Positions 15,936-26,066 of a DNA stretch of 64,000 nucleotides are shown piece by piece. The DNA is from Butyrivibrio sp. LB2008 (GTDB taxonomy: Bacteria; Bacillota; Clostridia; Lachnospirales; Lachnospiraceae). Positions within the stretch are counted from its first letter, which is position 1; each line of letters begins with the position of its first letter. The notes under the pieces were generated by a model. That model worked only from the letters and a program-made list of their open reading frames with translations. It was not told the origin of the DNA and did no database searches. The position numbers and the translations under genes were made by a program. The stretch is from NCBI RefSeq assembly GCF_000621565.1, contig NZ_KK211307.1, positions 313,406 through 377,405 on the forward strand. The letters run 5' to 3'.

Positions 15936-17064
15936 TGCAGAATACAAGCCGTTTTTAATTGAATACAATCTGCAGTTCTTTGCCGAAGATGCCAACGGCG
16001 CGGAGAAATCCGAGCAGCCTACCGCCAAGAAACTTGAAGATGCGAGAAAAGATGGACAGGTTGCAAAGAGCCAGGAAGTTGCTACGGCATTCAGCCTTCT
16101 TTCGCTTTTTTTGATCTTGAGAATTGCATATTCTCTTATGGGGAGTATTTTCACCAATATTTTTGCAAGGGTATACGACAATATACCGCTTGTTGCAAGG
16201 ACCTACGAGGGGCGTTTGCCTGTTGCACATATCACAAACATCATTCATAACGCGATGCTGACACTTCTTTTGTTATGTGCTCCATTTTTTATAGTGGGAT
16301 TTATAGTTGCATTTATTTGTGATTTTATTCAGGTTGGATACAAACCGACCACAAAGCCGCTGCAACCAAAGCTTTCCAAGCTAAATCCCGTATCGGGAAT
16401 GAAAAAGATTTTTTCCGCGAGGAAGCTTTTTGAACTTGCAAAATCAATCCTAAAGCTCATAGTAATGGGATTTGTCATCTACTCATTCTTTTCAAAGAGA
16501 AATGACTATCTGTTTCTGTTATATGACATGCCGCTAAGTCAGGCAATCGGACTTATGGGGAATCTTATCATCGATCTTGGGCTTAGAGTTGCCATTGCGT
16601 ATATGATCATCGCATTTGCGGATTTCATTTATCAGAAGCGCAAATTTACCAAAGATATGATGATGACCAAGCAGGAAGTAAAGGATGAGTTCAAGAATTC
16701 AGAAGGAAGTCCTGAGGTTAAGTCCGCTCAGAAGAGAAGGATGATGGAAGCATCAAGGCGAAGAATGATGCAATCCGTTCCACAGGCGGATGTGGTAATC
16801 ACGAACCCGACGCACTATGCTGTTGCCATAAAGTATGATGCAGAAGAAGCCGATGCTCCCATTGTTGTTGCAAAGGGTGCTGATTTCATGGCTCAGAAGA
16901 TAAAAGAGCTTGCTAAAGAAAATAATGTAGAAATTGTAGAAAATAAGCCGCTTGCGCGTATGCTTTACGCAAACGTTGAAGTCGGAGAGCTCGTTCCGCC
17001 GGAACTTTATAAGGCTGTTGCCGAAGTTCTTGCATATGTATATCACTTAAAAGGTAAGGCCTGA
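15910..17064 (+). CDS. flhB: Flagellar export specificity switch protein FlhB, start uncertain
   Basis: FlhB controls the hook-to-filament switch and autocleaves in its NPTH motif, visible here as TNPTHYAVAIKYD near residue 300. Four membrane segments precede a cytoplasmic KKEVKDE-type domain. The N-terminus is odd. The family-typical EYNLQFFAED is in a frame with no ATG; the only in-frame start is TTG at 15910, weakly supported and inside fliR. The well-placed ATG at 15935 (AGAAGGG upstream, overlapping the fliR stop) reads seven codons to TTT then TAA in another frame. One additional T in the T5 run at 15952-15956 would join it to the FlhB frame. A sequencing error, a real indel or slippage are all possible. 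Confidence 0.85.
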   Translation: MYTVCRRADAEYKPFLIEYNLQFFAEDANGAEKSEQPTAKKLEDARKDGQVAKSQEVATAFSLLSLFLILRIAYSLMGSIFTNIFARVYDNIPLVARTYEGRLPVAHITNIIHNAMLTLLLLCAPFFIVGFIVAFICDFIQVGYKPTTKPLQPKLSKLNPVSGMKKIFSARKLFELAKSILKLIVMGFVIYSFFSKRNDYLFLLYDMPLSQAIGLMGNLIIDLGLRVAIAYMIIAFADFIYQKRKFTKDMMMTKQEVKDEFKNSEGSPEVKSAQKRRMMEASRRRMMQSVPQADVVITNPTHYAVAIKYDAEEADAPIVVAKGADFMAQKIKELAKENNVEIVENKPLARMLYANVEVGELVPPELYKAVAEVLAYVYHLKGKA

Positions 17065-17127
17065 TATACGGGAATGAGTCATTAAGTAATTAAGTCATAA
17101 AGATTTTTTAGGAAAGGAGAGTGCGGC

Positions 17128-19185
17128 ATGGACGCGAAAAAAATAAGAGACCGTGTATACGATTACGGCCTTGCTCTATATATTGTTGCGGCTATTGTTA
17201 TGCTCATTATTCCGCTTCGTGACTGGGTGCTGGATATTCTCCTTGCTTTTGACATGTCACTTTCTTTTGTGATCATGTTTACTGCTATGTTTGCAGCCGA
17301 TGTTCTGGATATGTCGTTCTTCCCTACGATACTTCTTTTTACGACTATCTTCAGAATCGCGCTGAATGTTTCATCTACCCGTCTTATCCTCACAGAAGGT
17401 GGCGCGGGAAAAGTAATTGAGGTATTCGGTTCCTTTGTTGGCGGAGGTGACCTTATCGTCGGAGCTATTGTCTATGTAATTCTCATCATCGTTCAGCTTA
17501 TGGTAATTAACAAAGGTTCCGAACGAGTTGCGGAAGTATCTGCGAGATTTACTCTTGATGCCATGCCCGGTAAACAGATGGCTATCGATGCCGATCTTAA
17601 CACCGGAGCGATAACAGATGTTGAGGCAAAAGAGAGAAGACAAAAGATTCAGGACGAAGCAAGTTTCTTCGGAGCCATGGACGGTGCTACGAAGTATGTA
17701 AAAGGAGATTCTACCGCAGGTCTTATAATTACAGCGGTCAATCTTATAGGCGGTATTGCCATGGGTGTCCTTAGAAAGGGTATGGATATTGGTACTGCCA
17801 TTAACACATATTCAATCCTTACGATGGGTGACGGACTTGTAAGTTCAATCCCTTCACTTATGATCTCGATGTCGACAGGTATCCTTGTTACTAAGGGGTC
17901 AAAAGAGGCAGATTTTGGCCATGTTCTTATCGGCCAGCTTTTTGGTATGCCAAAGACTTTGTATCTTGTTGGCGGCGTTTTGGCAGGGCTTGGAATCGCA
18001 TCGCCTCTTCCGACACTTCTTTATGTAGCGTTCGGAGCAGGATTTATTCTTCTCGGTAGAGTTGCGAGCCAGACTATTGAAGAGGTTGCGGTTGAAGGAG
18101 AAGTTGCATCACCTGAAGAACAGCAGGCTGAGGAAATTAGACAGCCTGAGAATGTAACGAGCCTTTTGCAGGTTGATCCTATCGAGCTTGAGTTTGGCTA
18201 CGGTATTATTCCACTTGCCGACGTCAATCAGGGCGGAGATCTTCTTGACCGAGTAGTTATGATCAGAAGACAGGTTGCGCTTGAACTTGGTACTGTTGTT
18301 CCAATTATTCGACTTCGAGATAATATTCAGTTGAATCCTAATCAATATATCATTAAAATTAAAGGTATACAGGTAAGTGACGGAGAGATTTTGTTTGACC
18401 ATTACATGGCGATGAATCCCGGTCACGTCGAGGAGGAAATTACAGGTATTCCTACATTTGAGCCTTCTTTCCACCTTCCTGCCATTTGGATCACGGAAGG
18501 ACAGAGAGAAAGAGCGGAGAGTTTTGGCTATACCGTAGTAGATCCGCCGTCTATCATTGCTACACATTTGACGGAGATAATAAGAGAACACATCGCAGAA
18601 CTTCTTACAAGGCAGGATGTACAGAACCTTGTAGACAATTTGAAAGAGAACAATCATGCTCTTGTGGATGAGCTTGTGCCTAAGCTTATGAGTCTCGGTG
18701 AGATTGAGAAAGTTCTACAGAATCTCCTTCGTGAAGGCATTTCTATAAGAGACCTTGTGACAATATTCGAGACGCTTGCAGATTTTGCTCCGTCCACACA
18801 CGATCCCGATATTCTTACAGAGTATGTGAGACAGAGCCTTAAGAGAGCAATCTCGAACAAGTTCTTTGTACCGGGAGAGACGACAAGTGTTGTTACACTT
18901 GATCCTAAGATTGAGCAGGAGATCATGAGCAGTGTCAAGCAGACAGAGACAGGTGCTTATCTTACACTTGATCCTGCCAGAACCAAGTCTATTCTTACTG
19001 CCGTGGGAGAACAGGTCAAGAAACTTGAAGATGCGGGCAAACAGGCGATCATAATGGCGTCACCTATAGTGCGTATGTACTTTAAGAAAATGACAGAAGA
19101 CTACTATAAGGATCTGGTGGTTATTTCATATAACGAAGTCGAAGCCAGTATCGAACTACAATCGGTGGGGATGGTAACTGCGTAA
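17128..19185 (+). CDS. flhA: Flagellar export gate protein FlhA
   Basis: A 685-residue protein, the usual length. The N-terminal half has eight membrane segments and conserved FHIPEP features (RIALNVSSTRLIL, VINKGSERVAEVSARFTLDA, PGKQMAIDADLNTGAI). The C-terminal half is the cytoplasmic ring domain that docks chaperone-substrate complexes. GGAAAGGAG precedes the ATG at 17128. The stop TAA is directly followed by the flhF ATG. Confidence 0.95.
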   Translation: MDAKKIRDRVYDYGLALYIVAAIVMLIIPLRDWVLDILLAFDMSLSFVIMFTAMFAADVLDMSFFPTILLFTTIFRIALNVSSTRLILTEGGAGKVIEVFGSFVGGGDLIVGAIVYVILIIVQLMVINKGSERVAEVSARFTLDAMPGKQMAIDADLNTGAITDVEAKERRQKIQDEASFFGAMDGATKYVKGDSTAGLIITAVNLIGGIAMGVLRKGMDIGTAINTYSILTMGDGLVSSIPSLMISMSTGILVTKGSKEADFGHVLIGQLFGMPKTLYLVGGVLAGLGIASPLPTLLYVAFGAGFILLGRVASQTIEEVAVEGEVASPEEQQAEEIRQPENVTSLLQVDPIELEFGYGIIPLADVNQGGDLLDRVVMIRRQVALELGTVVPIIRLRDNIQLNPNQYIIKIKGIQVSDGEILFDHYMAMNPGHVEEEITGIPTFEPSFHLPAIWITEGQRERAESFGYTVVDPPSIIATHLTEIIREHIAELLTRQDVQNLVDNLKENNHALVDELVPKLMSLGEIEKVLQNLLREGISIRDLVTIFETLADFAPSTHDPDILTEYVRQSLKRAISNKFFVPGETTSVVTLDPKIEQEIMSSVKQTETGAYLTLDPARTKSILTAVGEQVKKLEDAGKQAIIMASPIVRMYFKKMTEDYYKDLVVISYNEVEASIELQSVGMVTA

Positions 19186-20460
19186 ATGATTATTAAAAAG
19201 TATGTTGGAAAAAATGAAAGCGAAGCGACCGATGAGGCAAAAAAGGAGCTTGGGGGAAACATAGTCGTAATGAACGTACGACCTGTTAAAAAGTCCGGCT
19301 TTTTGTCGCTTTTTCAGTCTCAGAAGATCGAGGTGACTGTAGCGCTTGAGGAGGAACCTGAGAGGCCGGTAAGGACAACTCTATCTCCGCAGAAGCCCAA
19401 AGTGCAGGAAAATAGAAGCTCTTTTGACAATTCGCAAAGAGATACCGTGATCTCAGCGGCTGTCAATGCGACAAAAGTTGCTTCAGCAAAGGAAGATAAC
19501 AGCGCGATTGAAGAGAAACTTGATAATCTCAGTTCTCTTTTGGAAAAAAATATTCTCAAAAACGAGAAAGACGTTGTTTCGCCGCAGAATAGCAAAGAAA
19601 CGAAAGTTGTTCCCGAGAATGTGGATATGTCGGTTAAAACTTCTCAAAATGATATATCCGAAGAGACACTTTCTTTCATAAAATTGTTATATAATACTCT
19701 TATAGAAAATGAAGTTGATGAGATCTATGTCAATCAGCTCACCGATGAGGTTGAGAAGATAAGCAAACCGGGACTTCCTTTTGATTATGCGCTTGCTAAC
19801 GTATATCAGAAGATGGTTCTTAAGTTCGGCAAATCCGATCCCATAAAGGACACAGAAGAAAAACCGGTTGCCGAGATTTTTATAGGACCTACGGGTGTCG
19901 GTAAGACAACCACGATAGCAAAGCTTGCATCTGAGCTTACTGTTTCGAGAAAAAAGAAAGTAGCTCTTTTGACTATGGATACATACAGGATTGCTGCTGC
20001 AGAGCAGCTTCGCACTTATGCTTCAATCCTGGAGATACCGTTTAGGGTTATATATTCTGTTGATGAGATGAAGCAGGCCGCTGAAGATTTCAGGGAGTAC
20101 GACTATATTATGGTCGATACTGCAGGGCATTCTCTCAAGAATGAAGAACTTATCAGAGATGTTGAGAACTACATTAGGGCGCTTGAAGACCTTATGGAGT
20201 GCGAAAACTATCTTGTTTTGTCTGCAACCACCAAATATCGCGATCTGATCGAGATATCAGACGCTTATTCTGAGATGGTTGCATATAAGCTTATTTTTAC
20301 AAAGATGGATGAGACAGGTGCAAAAGGTAACCTTTACAACATAAGGATGCACACGGGGGCACCGGTTGCGTATATTACAAACGGACAGAACGTTCCGGAT
20401 GACATTGCGGTGTTTGATGCACAGAAAATTGTAAAGAACCTTCTTGGCGGAAAAAGTTGA
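19186..20460 (+). CDS. flhF: Flagellar GTPase FlhF
   Basis: An SRP-family GTPase that positions flagella. The N-terminal basic region and a variable linker (residues 60-165) precede the NG domain: GPTGVGKTTTIAKLASEL (G1), DTYRIAAAEQLRTYA, VDTAGHSLKN (G3) and TKMDETGAKGNLYN. The protein has 424 residues. No gap separates it from flhA, so translation is probably coupled. flhG follows. Confidence 0.93.
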   Translation: MIIKKYVGKNESEATDEAKKELGGNIVVMNVRPVKKSGFLSLFQSQKIEVTVALEEEPERPVRTTLSPQKPKVQENRSSFDNSQRDTVISAAVNATKVASAKEDNSAIEEKLDNLSSLLEKNILKNEKDVVSPQNSKETKVVPENVDMSVKTSQNDISEETLSFIKLLYNTLIENEVDEIYVNQLTDEVEKISKPGLPFDYALANVYQKMVLKFGKSDPIKDTEEKPVAEIFIGPTGVGKTTTIAKLASELTVSRKKKVALLTMDTYRIAAAEQLRTYASILEIPFRVIYSVDEMKQAAEDFREYDYIMVDTAGHSLKNEELIRDVENYIRALEDLMECENYLVLSATTKYRDLIEISDAYSEMVAYKLIFTKMDETGAKGNLYNIRMHTGAPVAYITNGQNVPDDIAVFDAQKIVKNLLGGKS

Positions 20461-20477
20461 TTTGGGGATAGTTATAT

Positions 20478-21407
20478 ATGGATCAGGCGCAACAGCTTAG
20501 AAATATTATAAAAAATTCAAATAAGCCTCAGCGTCCGCTTGCTAGAATTATCACCGTAACAAGCGGAAAAGGTGGCGTAGGTAAATCGAATGTTTCCATA
20601 AATCTTGCTGTACAGTTCAGGAAAATGGGAAAAAGAGTTATCATCCTGGACGCGGATTTCGGACTTGCAAATATTGAGATAATGTTCGGAACGGTACCGA
20701 AGCATAATTTATGTGACCTTATTTATCAGGGCAAGAATATAAAAGATATCATAACCTGGGGACCGGAAGGAGTCGGATTTATCTCCGGCGGATCGGGTAT
20801 CTCCGGAATGTATAATCTCAGCAGAGATTATCTCGTATATATTATCGTTAATCTTGCCGAACTTGATGCAATTGCTGATATAATAATAATAGATACAGGT
20901 GCGGGTATTTCGAGCGCGGTAATGGAGTTCCTTGTGGCAAGCGGTGAAATTATACTTGTGACAACTCCCGAGCCTACATCGATAACCGATTCCTATTCAC
21001 TTCTTAAGGCGCTTAATCAGTCTCCTCGTTTTTCGAGAGAAAACACTAAGGTGAAAGTTGTTTCAAACAGAGTGACATCTGCTGATGAAGGACAACAGCT
21101 GTTTAATAAGCTGAATGCGGTTGTTGCCAGATATTTGAAACTTCCTTTGTCTTATATGGGAGCAATTCCGCAGGATCAGTATCTTGCAAGAAGTGTCATG
21201 CAGCAGTCACCGGTTTCATTGCAATATCCGAACGCCAAATCGGTAAAGGCGTTTGAGAACATTGCCAATCAGCTCATGAATCCGGGAAGCCAGGAAGAAG
21301 TAAAGCAGAGAGGAATGGCAGCTTTTTTCTCTCACATTATTACAGGAAGGAAGCTTAGCAGCAAGGAGACGACACAAGGACAACGAACAACTTCATTTGA
21401 AAACTGA
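20478..21407 (+). CDS. flhG: Flagellar number regulator FlhG (MinD-like ATPase)
   Basis: A 309-residue ParA/MinD-type ATPase with deviant Walker A TSGKGGVGKSNVSINLA and switch DTGAGIS. It pairs with FlhF to set flagellar number and place. The C-terminus is basic and could form a membrane-targeting helix. It is distinct from the cell-division MinD at 35248, in the same window. A stem-loop (21401-21441) separates it from the PilZ gene. Confidence 0.92.
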   Translation: MDQAQQLRNIIKNSNKPQRPLARIITVTSGKGGVGKSNVSINLAVQFRKMGKRVIILDADFGLANIEIMFGTVPKHNLCDLIYQGKNIKDIITWGPEGVGFISGGSGISGMYNLSRDYLVYIIVNLAELDAIADIIIIDTGAGISSAVMEFLVASGEIILVTTPEPTSITDSYSLLKALNQSPRFSRENTKVKVVSNRVTSADEGQQLFNKLNAVVARYLKLPLSYMGAIPQDQYLARSVMQQSPVSLQYPNAKSVKAFENIANQLMNPGSQEEVKQRGMAAFFSHIITGRKLSSKETTQGQRTTSFEN

Positions 21408-21441
21408 TAAGATGCCGGATTGACGGTGTTTTATCAGGTTT
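21401..21441 (+). promoter_or_regulatory. Stem-loop between flhG and the PilZ gene
   Basis: CTGATAA and TTATCAG arms with an inner GCCG/CGGT pairing span the flhG stop codon. There is no T-run, so it is more likely a processing or stability element than a terminator. Confidence 0.35.
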
Positions 21442-21473
21442 ATAAATATGGCAGATTGGAGACTAGGTAATTT

Positions 21474-22196
21474 ATGCTCACAGATTACATTGCGCCCGGA
21501 ATCAGGGTGGAACTGAAAGCTACCGGTAAAGTCTGGATGGATGAGGATACGCGAACGAGACACATCTATATGAGCAAAGTCATGGATGTGACTTCGGATG
21601 ACAGAATTGAAGTCCTTATGCCGTTTGAAAAAGGTAAACTTGTTCTACTGCCTGTTGATGGAGAATACAGCTTATGCTTCTACAGTACAAAAGGGTTGTA
21701 CCAATGCTATTCAAGAATAGTGGATAGATACAGAAGCGACAATATGTATATTCTGGTACTCGACCTTACTAGTGAGTTACAACGGCTCCAGAGGCGAGAG
21801 TACTACAGATTTAGCTGTGCGCTTGAACTTAAGTCTCGAACCTGCACAAAAGGAGAGCTGGAAGCCTTTGAAAAGAACAGAAAATTTTTGGTTGATAAGA
21901 CCAAACCGCTACAACGGAGCGTTATAGTTGATATAAGCGGAGGGGGCCTAAGATTTGTGGCCAACTTCCAATACGAAGAGGGCAGCATAGTTTACTGCTC
22001 ATATCGTTTACCGAGGGGGGCGAACGACAGAGAATATGAAATGATTTGCAGCATATTAAAAGTACAAGAGTTAGAAAGTAGACCGGGTTTATTTGAACAT
22101 CGTATCCAATATGTGTATATCGATGAACCTTCCAGAGAAGATATTATCCACTTCATCTTTGAGGAAGAACGAAAAATAAGAAAGAAGCAAACATAA
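21474..22196 (+). CDS. ycgR: YcgR-type PilZ flagellar brake protein
   Basis: A 240-residue protein with an N-terminal YcgR-like domain (to about residue 105) and a C-terminal PilZ domain. The c-di-GMP-binding signature is intact: LQRLQRREYYRF (RxxxR) and, later, DISGGGLRF (D-x-S-x-x-G). In related bacteria such proteins slow the motor when c-di-GMP is high. The ribosome-binding site is weak (AGG 6-7 bases before the ATG). It is followed two bases later by cheB. Confidence 0.87.
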   Translation: MLTDYIAPGIRVELKATGKVWMDEDTRTRHIYMSKVMDVTSDDRIEVLMPFEKGKLVLLPVDGEYSLCFYSTKGLYQCYSRIVDRYRSDNMYILVLDLTSELQRLQRREYYRFSCALELKSRTCTKGELEAFEKNRKFLVDKTKPLQRSVIVDISGGGLRFVANFQYEEGSIVYCSYRLPRGANDREYEMICSILKVQELESRPGLFEHRIQYVYIDEPSREDIIHFIFEEERKIRKKQT

Positions 22197-22198
22197 TT

Positions 22199-23269
22199 AT
22201 GAAAAAAATTTTGATAATTGATGATTCTGCACTTATGAGAACAGTTCTTAGTGATATTATTAACTCAGATTCAAGATTCCAGGTAGCTGACAAGGCTAAA
22301 GACGGGATTGAGGGTTTGGAGCGCTTAAAGCAGAATACTTATGATGCTGTCGTACTTGATATTAATATGCCGAGAATGGACGGTATCACAATGCTTAAAG
22401 AACTTCATAAAAATGGGATAAAAGCCAAAATAATGATGGCGAGCACCGATACAAAAGAAGGTGCGAAAGTTACTATGGATGCGCTTGATCTGGGAGCACT
22501 TGATTTTGTGCACAAGCCGGACAGAGCATCTGAGTGTAAGGGAGACGAGTTTTGCAAGCTTTTCCTTAATACTCTCGCCGCAGTTGCAGACAGTAAGGCA
22601 CCGGGAACAAGTAAGACATTTTCTTTTGACGAAGCAAAAGAATCCCGTAAAGTTGTCGAACTGGTCACAAAATCCGCGAGTAAGATAACGGGTAACAGGA
22701 TTGTTGCAATTGCAAGTTCCACAGGCGGGCCGAGGGCATTACAGTCTGTAATTCCAAAGCTTCCCAAAAACCTCAAAACTCCTGTAGTTATTGTTCAGCA
22801 CATGCCGGAAGGCTTTACAGCATCACTTGCTGAAAGACTGGACTCTCTGAGTGAAGTACATGTAAAAGAAGCTGCCGAAGGAGATGTATTGGCACCGGGA
22901 ACGGTTTATATCTCAAAAGGCGGAAAACACATGCATATCATTAAGAATGCAGGAAAGAGTGTTGTTCATTACGTGGACGGACCAACCAGAGAAGGCGTAA
23001 GACCTTGTGCAAATTTCATGTATGAATCACTTGTTGATTCCGATTATGATGAAGTTTGCTGCGTAGTATTGACCGGAATGGGCGCCGATGGAACTGAGGG
23101 AATCAAGAATCTTAAATCTAGAAAGAAAGTACATGTAATCGGTCAGGAAGAAAGTACCTGCACCGTTTACGGAATGCCCAAATCAGTAGCAACTGCTGGA
23201 CTTGTTGATCAGGTTGTAAAACTTGATGATATTGCCCAGGAAATCATAATGAATGTTGGTGTTAATTGA
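22199..23269 (+). CDS. cheB: Chemotaxis methylesterase/deamidase CheB
   Basis: A 356-residue CheB. The N-terminal receiver has the acidic pair DD8-9 and phosphoacceptor Asp54 (VVLDINMPRMDG). The C-terminal methylesterase domain has the Ser of ASSTGGP (about 174), His201 (QHMPEGF) and the Asp of GMGADG near the end. It removes methyl groups from receptors. No cheR is seen in this window; it must lie elsewhere. There is a 114-base gap to cheA. Confidence 0.93.
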   Translation: MKKILIIDDSALMRTVLSDIINSDSRFQVADKAKDGIEGLERLKQNTYDAVVLDINMPRMDGITMLKELHKNGIKAKIMMASTDTKEGAKVTMDALDLGALDFVHKPDRASECKGDEFCKLFLNTLAAVADSKAPGTSKTFSFDEAKESRKVVELVTKSASKITGNRIVAIASSTGGPRALQSVIPKLPKNLKTPVVIVQHMPEGFTASLAERLDSLSEVHVKEAAEGDVLAPGTVYISKGGKHMHIIKNAGKSVVHYVDGPTREGVRPCANFMYESLVDSDYDEVCCVVLTGMGADGTEGIKNLKSRKKVHVIGQEESTCTVYGMPKSVATAGLVDQVVKLDDIAQEIIMNVGVN

Positions 23270-23383
23270 GGGTGTATACTTTTTGATTCTCTTTATCTAA
23301 AATCCATTACCCTCCATTGAATACCAATATTTGACATCATAATTGCATGACTAAACAAATTCACTTATGGAGGTAGATTGGTT

Positions 23384-25507
23384 ATGGATGTTTCTCAGTA
23401 TCTAAGTGTCTTTCTTGATGAAGCAAAGGAGCACCTTCAGTCGCTTAATGACAACATCATGACTCTTGAGCAGGATCCTGAAAATGAGGATTGCATCAAT
23501 GAGATTTTCAGATCGGCTCATTCAATGAAAGGTATGGCCGGTACCATGGGCTATACCAGAATGCAGAACCTTACTCATGATATGGAGGATGTTTTCTCTG
23601 ATGTAAGAGCAGGTAAGATCAAGATCAAGTCAGAAATGATCGATGTTTTACTTCAGTGTCTTGATGCCATTCAGGGATATGTAGATAACATTACCGAAAA
23701 TCAGGATGAAGGTACTGAAGAGCATCAGAATATTATAAAAGCTCTCGCCGATATCAGATCGGGCAATGTCGGATCTGCAAGTGCACCTGAAGCAGATGCG
23801 GCTTCTGCTGCTGAAGCTTCTGACAGCGCAGCTTCCGAACCGGATCCCGGTGCAAGCCCGATGACTGATTACAGACTTATTAAGCTCGATCCTTCCGCGA
23901 GGACTACTTTGGAAGAAGCCAAAGCTCAGGGAAAAAATATTCTCGGAGTTACCGTGCATATTCAGGAATCCTGTATTCTTAAGGCTGCCAGAGGATTTCT
24001 TGTATTTAAAGGAATCGAAGAAGTTGGTGAGATTGTTGTTTCAGAGCCTAATACACAGGACATCGAAGATGAAAAATTCGACTTCACTTTCAGTCTTGTT
24101 GTAATTACGGATGAGTCTAAAGAAAAACTTGCAGAGATAGTTAAGTCTGTTTCTGAAGTTGAAGGCTGTGAATGCGGTGAATTCGACCTTGATGCCGAAA
24201 AAGCGGTTGAAGAAGCGGCTGAACCTGTACCGGCACCTGCAGCTACTCCTACGCCGGCACCGGCACCTTCAGCAACACCAAATCCCGCACCTGCAGGAAG
24301 TAAAGCGGCACCTGCGGCCGGAGCGGGCGGAAAGAAGCCGGTTGGCAAGCCTGTTGTTAATAGAACAGTCCGTGTTGATATCGAAAAACTGGATGTTCTG
24401 ATGAACCTTGTCAGCGAGCTTATTATTGCAAAGAACTCACTTATTTCTGCTGCGAATACTTCGGGTGTCAGCAACGGAAATGTTAATGAGCAGATAGAGT
24501 ATCTCGAGAGTGTTACCACAAACCTTCATGAATCGGTTATGAAAGTTCGAATGGTTCCTATCGAGAGTGTCCTTCAGAAATTCCCTCGTATGATCAGAGA
24601 TCTTAACAAGACTCTGGGCAAGAAGATGGAACTTACCATGACCGGTGAAGATACTGAGATGGACAGAACCGTGGTTGATGAGATCGGTGATCCTTTGATG
24701 CACCTTATCAGAAACAGTGCGGACCACGGAATCGAGTCAGCTGAGCTCAGAGCTCAGAGAGGTAAACCGGAAGTAGGACAGATTTTCCTTCACGCTTTCC
24801 AGGATGGTAACAGTGTTGTTATCGAGGTTGGCGATGACGGTAACGGAATTGATGCGGAAGCTGTTAAGAGCAAAGCTATTGAGAAGGGTGTTGTTACTCC
24901 AGAGCAGGCAGCTCTTTTAACTGAGAAACAGTGTGTTGAGCTCTTGTTCCACCCGGGATTCTCAACAGCCAAGCAGGTTTCAGAAATTTCAGGACGTGGT
25001 GTAGGACTTGATGTTGTTAAATCCAAGGTTGAGTCACTTTCAGGTGAAGTATCCGTAAATACTAAGCTTGGAGTAGGTTCGACATGGGTAATAAGACTTC
25101 CTCTTACACTTGCCATTATTCAGGCTCTCATGGTTATTGTCGGAGAAGAGAAGTATGCTATTCCTCTTGATTCAATCCAGAGTATTGAGGATGTTTCTCC
25201 TTCAGACCTTAAACTTGTTGAGAATAAAGAAGTTATAAATCTCCGCGGAAGCGTAACACCTATCATTAGACTCAATGAAGTTCTTGATACCGAGTCTACC
25301 AAATCACCTGAAGATGATATGGTCGTTGTTATCGCAAGAAAGGGAGATCAGCAGATCGGTCTTGTTATCGACGAACTTATGGGACAGCAGGAAATAGTTA
25401 TCAAGCCTTTGGGTAAGTATACCAATAAGTGCAAGCTTATAAGCGGAGCTACTATCCTTGGTGATGGTGAGATCGCACTTATTCTTGATACAAATTCAAT
25501 TTTCTGA
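23384..25507 (+). CDS. cheA: Chemotaxis histidine kinase CheA
   Basis: A 707-residue CheA. Domains in order: Hpt with His46 (SAHSMKGMAG), a P2-like response-regulator-binding domain around residues 160-280, an Ala/Pro-rich linker (about 285-325), the P3 dimerisation helices, a GHKL ATPase (HLIRNSADHGIE; GDDGNGID; GRGVGLDVV) and a C-terminal CheW-like domain. It phosphorylates CheY and CheB. GGAGG lies 10 bases before the ATG at 23384, which I prefer to the TTG at 23378. Confidence 0.95.
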   Translation: MDVSQYLSVFLDEAKEHLQSLNDNIMTLEQDPENEDCINEIFRSAHSMKGMAGTMGYTRMQNLTHDMEDVFSDVRAGKIKIKSEMIDVLLQCLDAIQGYVDNITENQDEGTEEHQNIIKALADIRSGNVGSASAPEADAASAAEASDSAASEPDPGASPMTDYRLIKLDPSARTTLEEAKAQGKNILGVTVHIQESCILKAARGFLVFKGIEEVGEIVVSEPNTQDIEDEKFDFTFSLVVITDESKEKLAEIVKSVSEVEGCECGEFDLDAEKAVEEAAEPVPAPAATPTPAPAPSATPNPAPAGSKAAPAAGAGGKKPVGKPVVNRTVRVDIEKLDVLMNLVSELIIAKNSLISAANTSGVSNGNVNEQIEYLESVTTNLHESVMKVRMVPIESVLQKFPRMIRDLNKTLGKKMELTMTGEDTEMDRTVVDEIGDPLMHLIRNSADHGIESAELRAQRGKPEVGQIFLHAFQDGNSVVIEVGDDGNGIDAEAVKSKAIEKGVVTPEQAALLTEKQCVELLFHPGFSTAKQVSEISGRGVGLDVVKSKVESLSGEVSVNTKLGVGSTWVIRLPLTLAIIQALMVIVGEEKYAIPLDSIQSIEDVSPSDLKLVENKEVINLRGSVTPIIRLNEVLDTESTKSPEDDMVVVIARKGDQQIGLVIDELMGQQEIVIKPLGKYTNKCKLISGATILGDGEIALILDTNSIF

Positions 25508-25545
25508 TTGTACATTTGTTTGAGTGAAGAAAGGATGAGCCGAAT

Positions 25546-26049
25546 ATGAATGAAATACAAGAAGTTAAAGAAAAAGCTGAAAAAGGTGAACTTATTCAGT
25601 ATATCGTCATAAAGATTGATGACGAGCAGTATGGCATCAATATTAAGTTTATAGACAACATAGTAAGGATGCAGCAGATTACGAGAGTACCTAAGGTAGA
25701 TGCGTTCCTCAAGGGAGTTATCAATATCCGAGGTGAGATCGTTCCTGTAATGAGTGTAAGAATGAAGATGGGGCTTTCTGAAGATGTTATCACGGGAGCT
25801 TCCAGAATAATAATCTTAAAGACCGATACCGGCGATCTTGTAGGTATAATCGTCGATCAGGTTAATCAGGTTCTTACACTTGATGAAAAAGATATTGAGA
25901 AAGTCCGCTATGACGACAAGAAGGGACAGTCAAACGTTTCTTTCGTAAGCGGCGTAGGTCATTATGACGGCGGACTTGTTTCCATACTCGATCTTGATGC
26001 GGTTGTATCTGAGAAAGAGTCAAAAGAAAAAGCGTCTAACGCAAGTTAA
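25546..26049 (+). CDS. cheW: Chemotaxis coupling protein CheW
   Basis: A 167-residue single CheW domain (QYIVIKIDDEQYGINIKFID, then IRGEIVPVMSVRMKMGL and a VDQV segment). It links chemoreceptors to CheA. The gene lies directly after cheA, with which it shares the fold of the P5 domain. Confidence 0.93.
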   Translation: MNEIQEVKEKAEKGELIQYIVIKIDDEQYGINIKFIDNIVRMQQITRVPKVDAFLKGVINIRGEIVPVMSVRMKMGLSEDVITGASRIIILKTDTGDLVGIIVDQVNQVLTLDEKDIEKVRYDDKKGQSNVSFVSGVGHYDGGLVSILDLDAVVSEKESKEKASNAS

Positions 26050-26066
26050 TTCGGAGGAACTATTTT

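Noticed and set aside
23331..23360. A perfect TTGACA before cheA suggested a promoter.
   Set aside because: The sequence 17 bases downstream is AACAAA, not a usable -10 box. Left as unsupported.
23962..24519. A minus-strand frame within cheA of 185 codons.
   Set aside because: It is antisense to the Ala/Pro linker and P2 domain; composition mirrors the coding strand.
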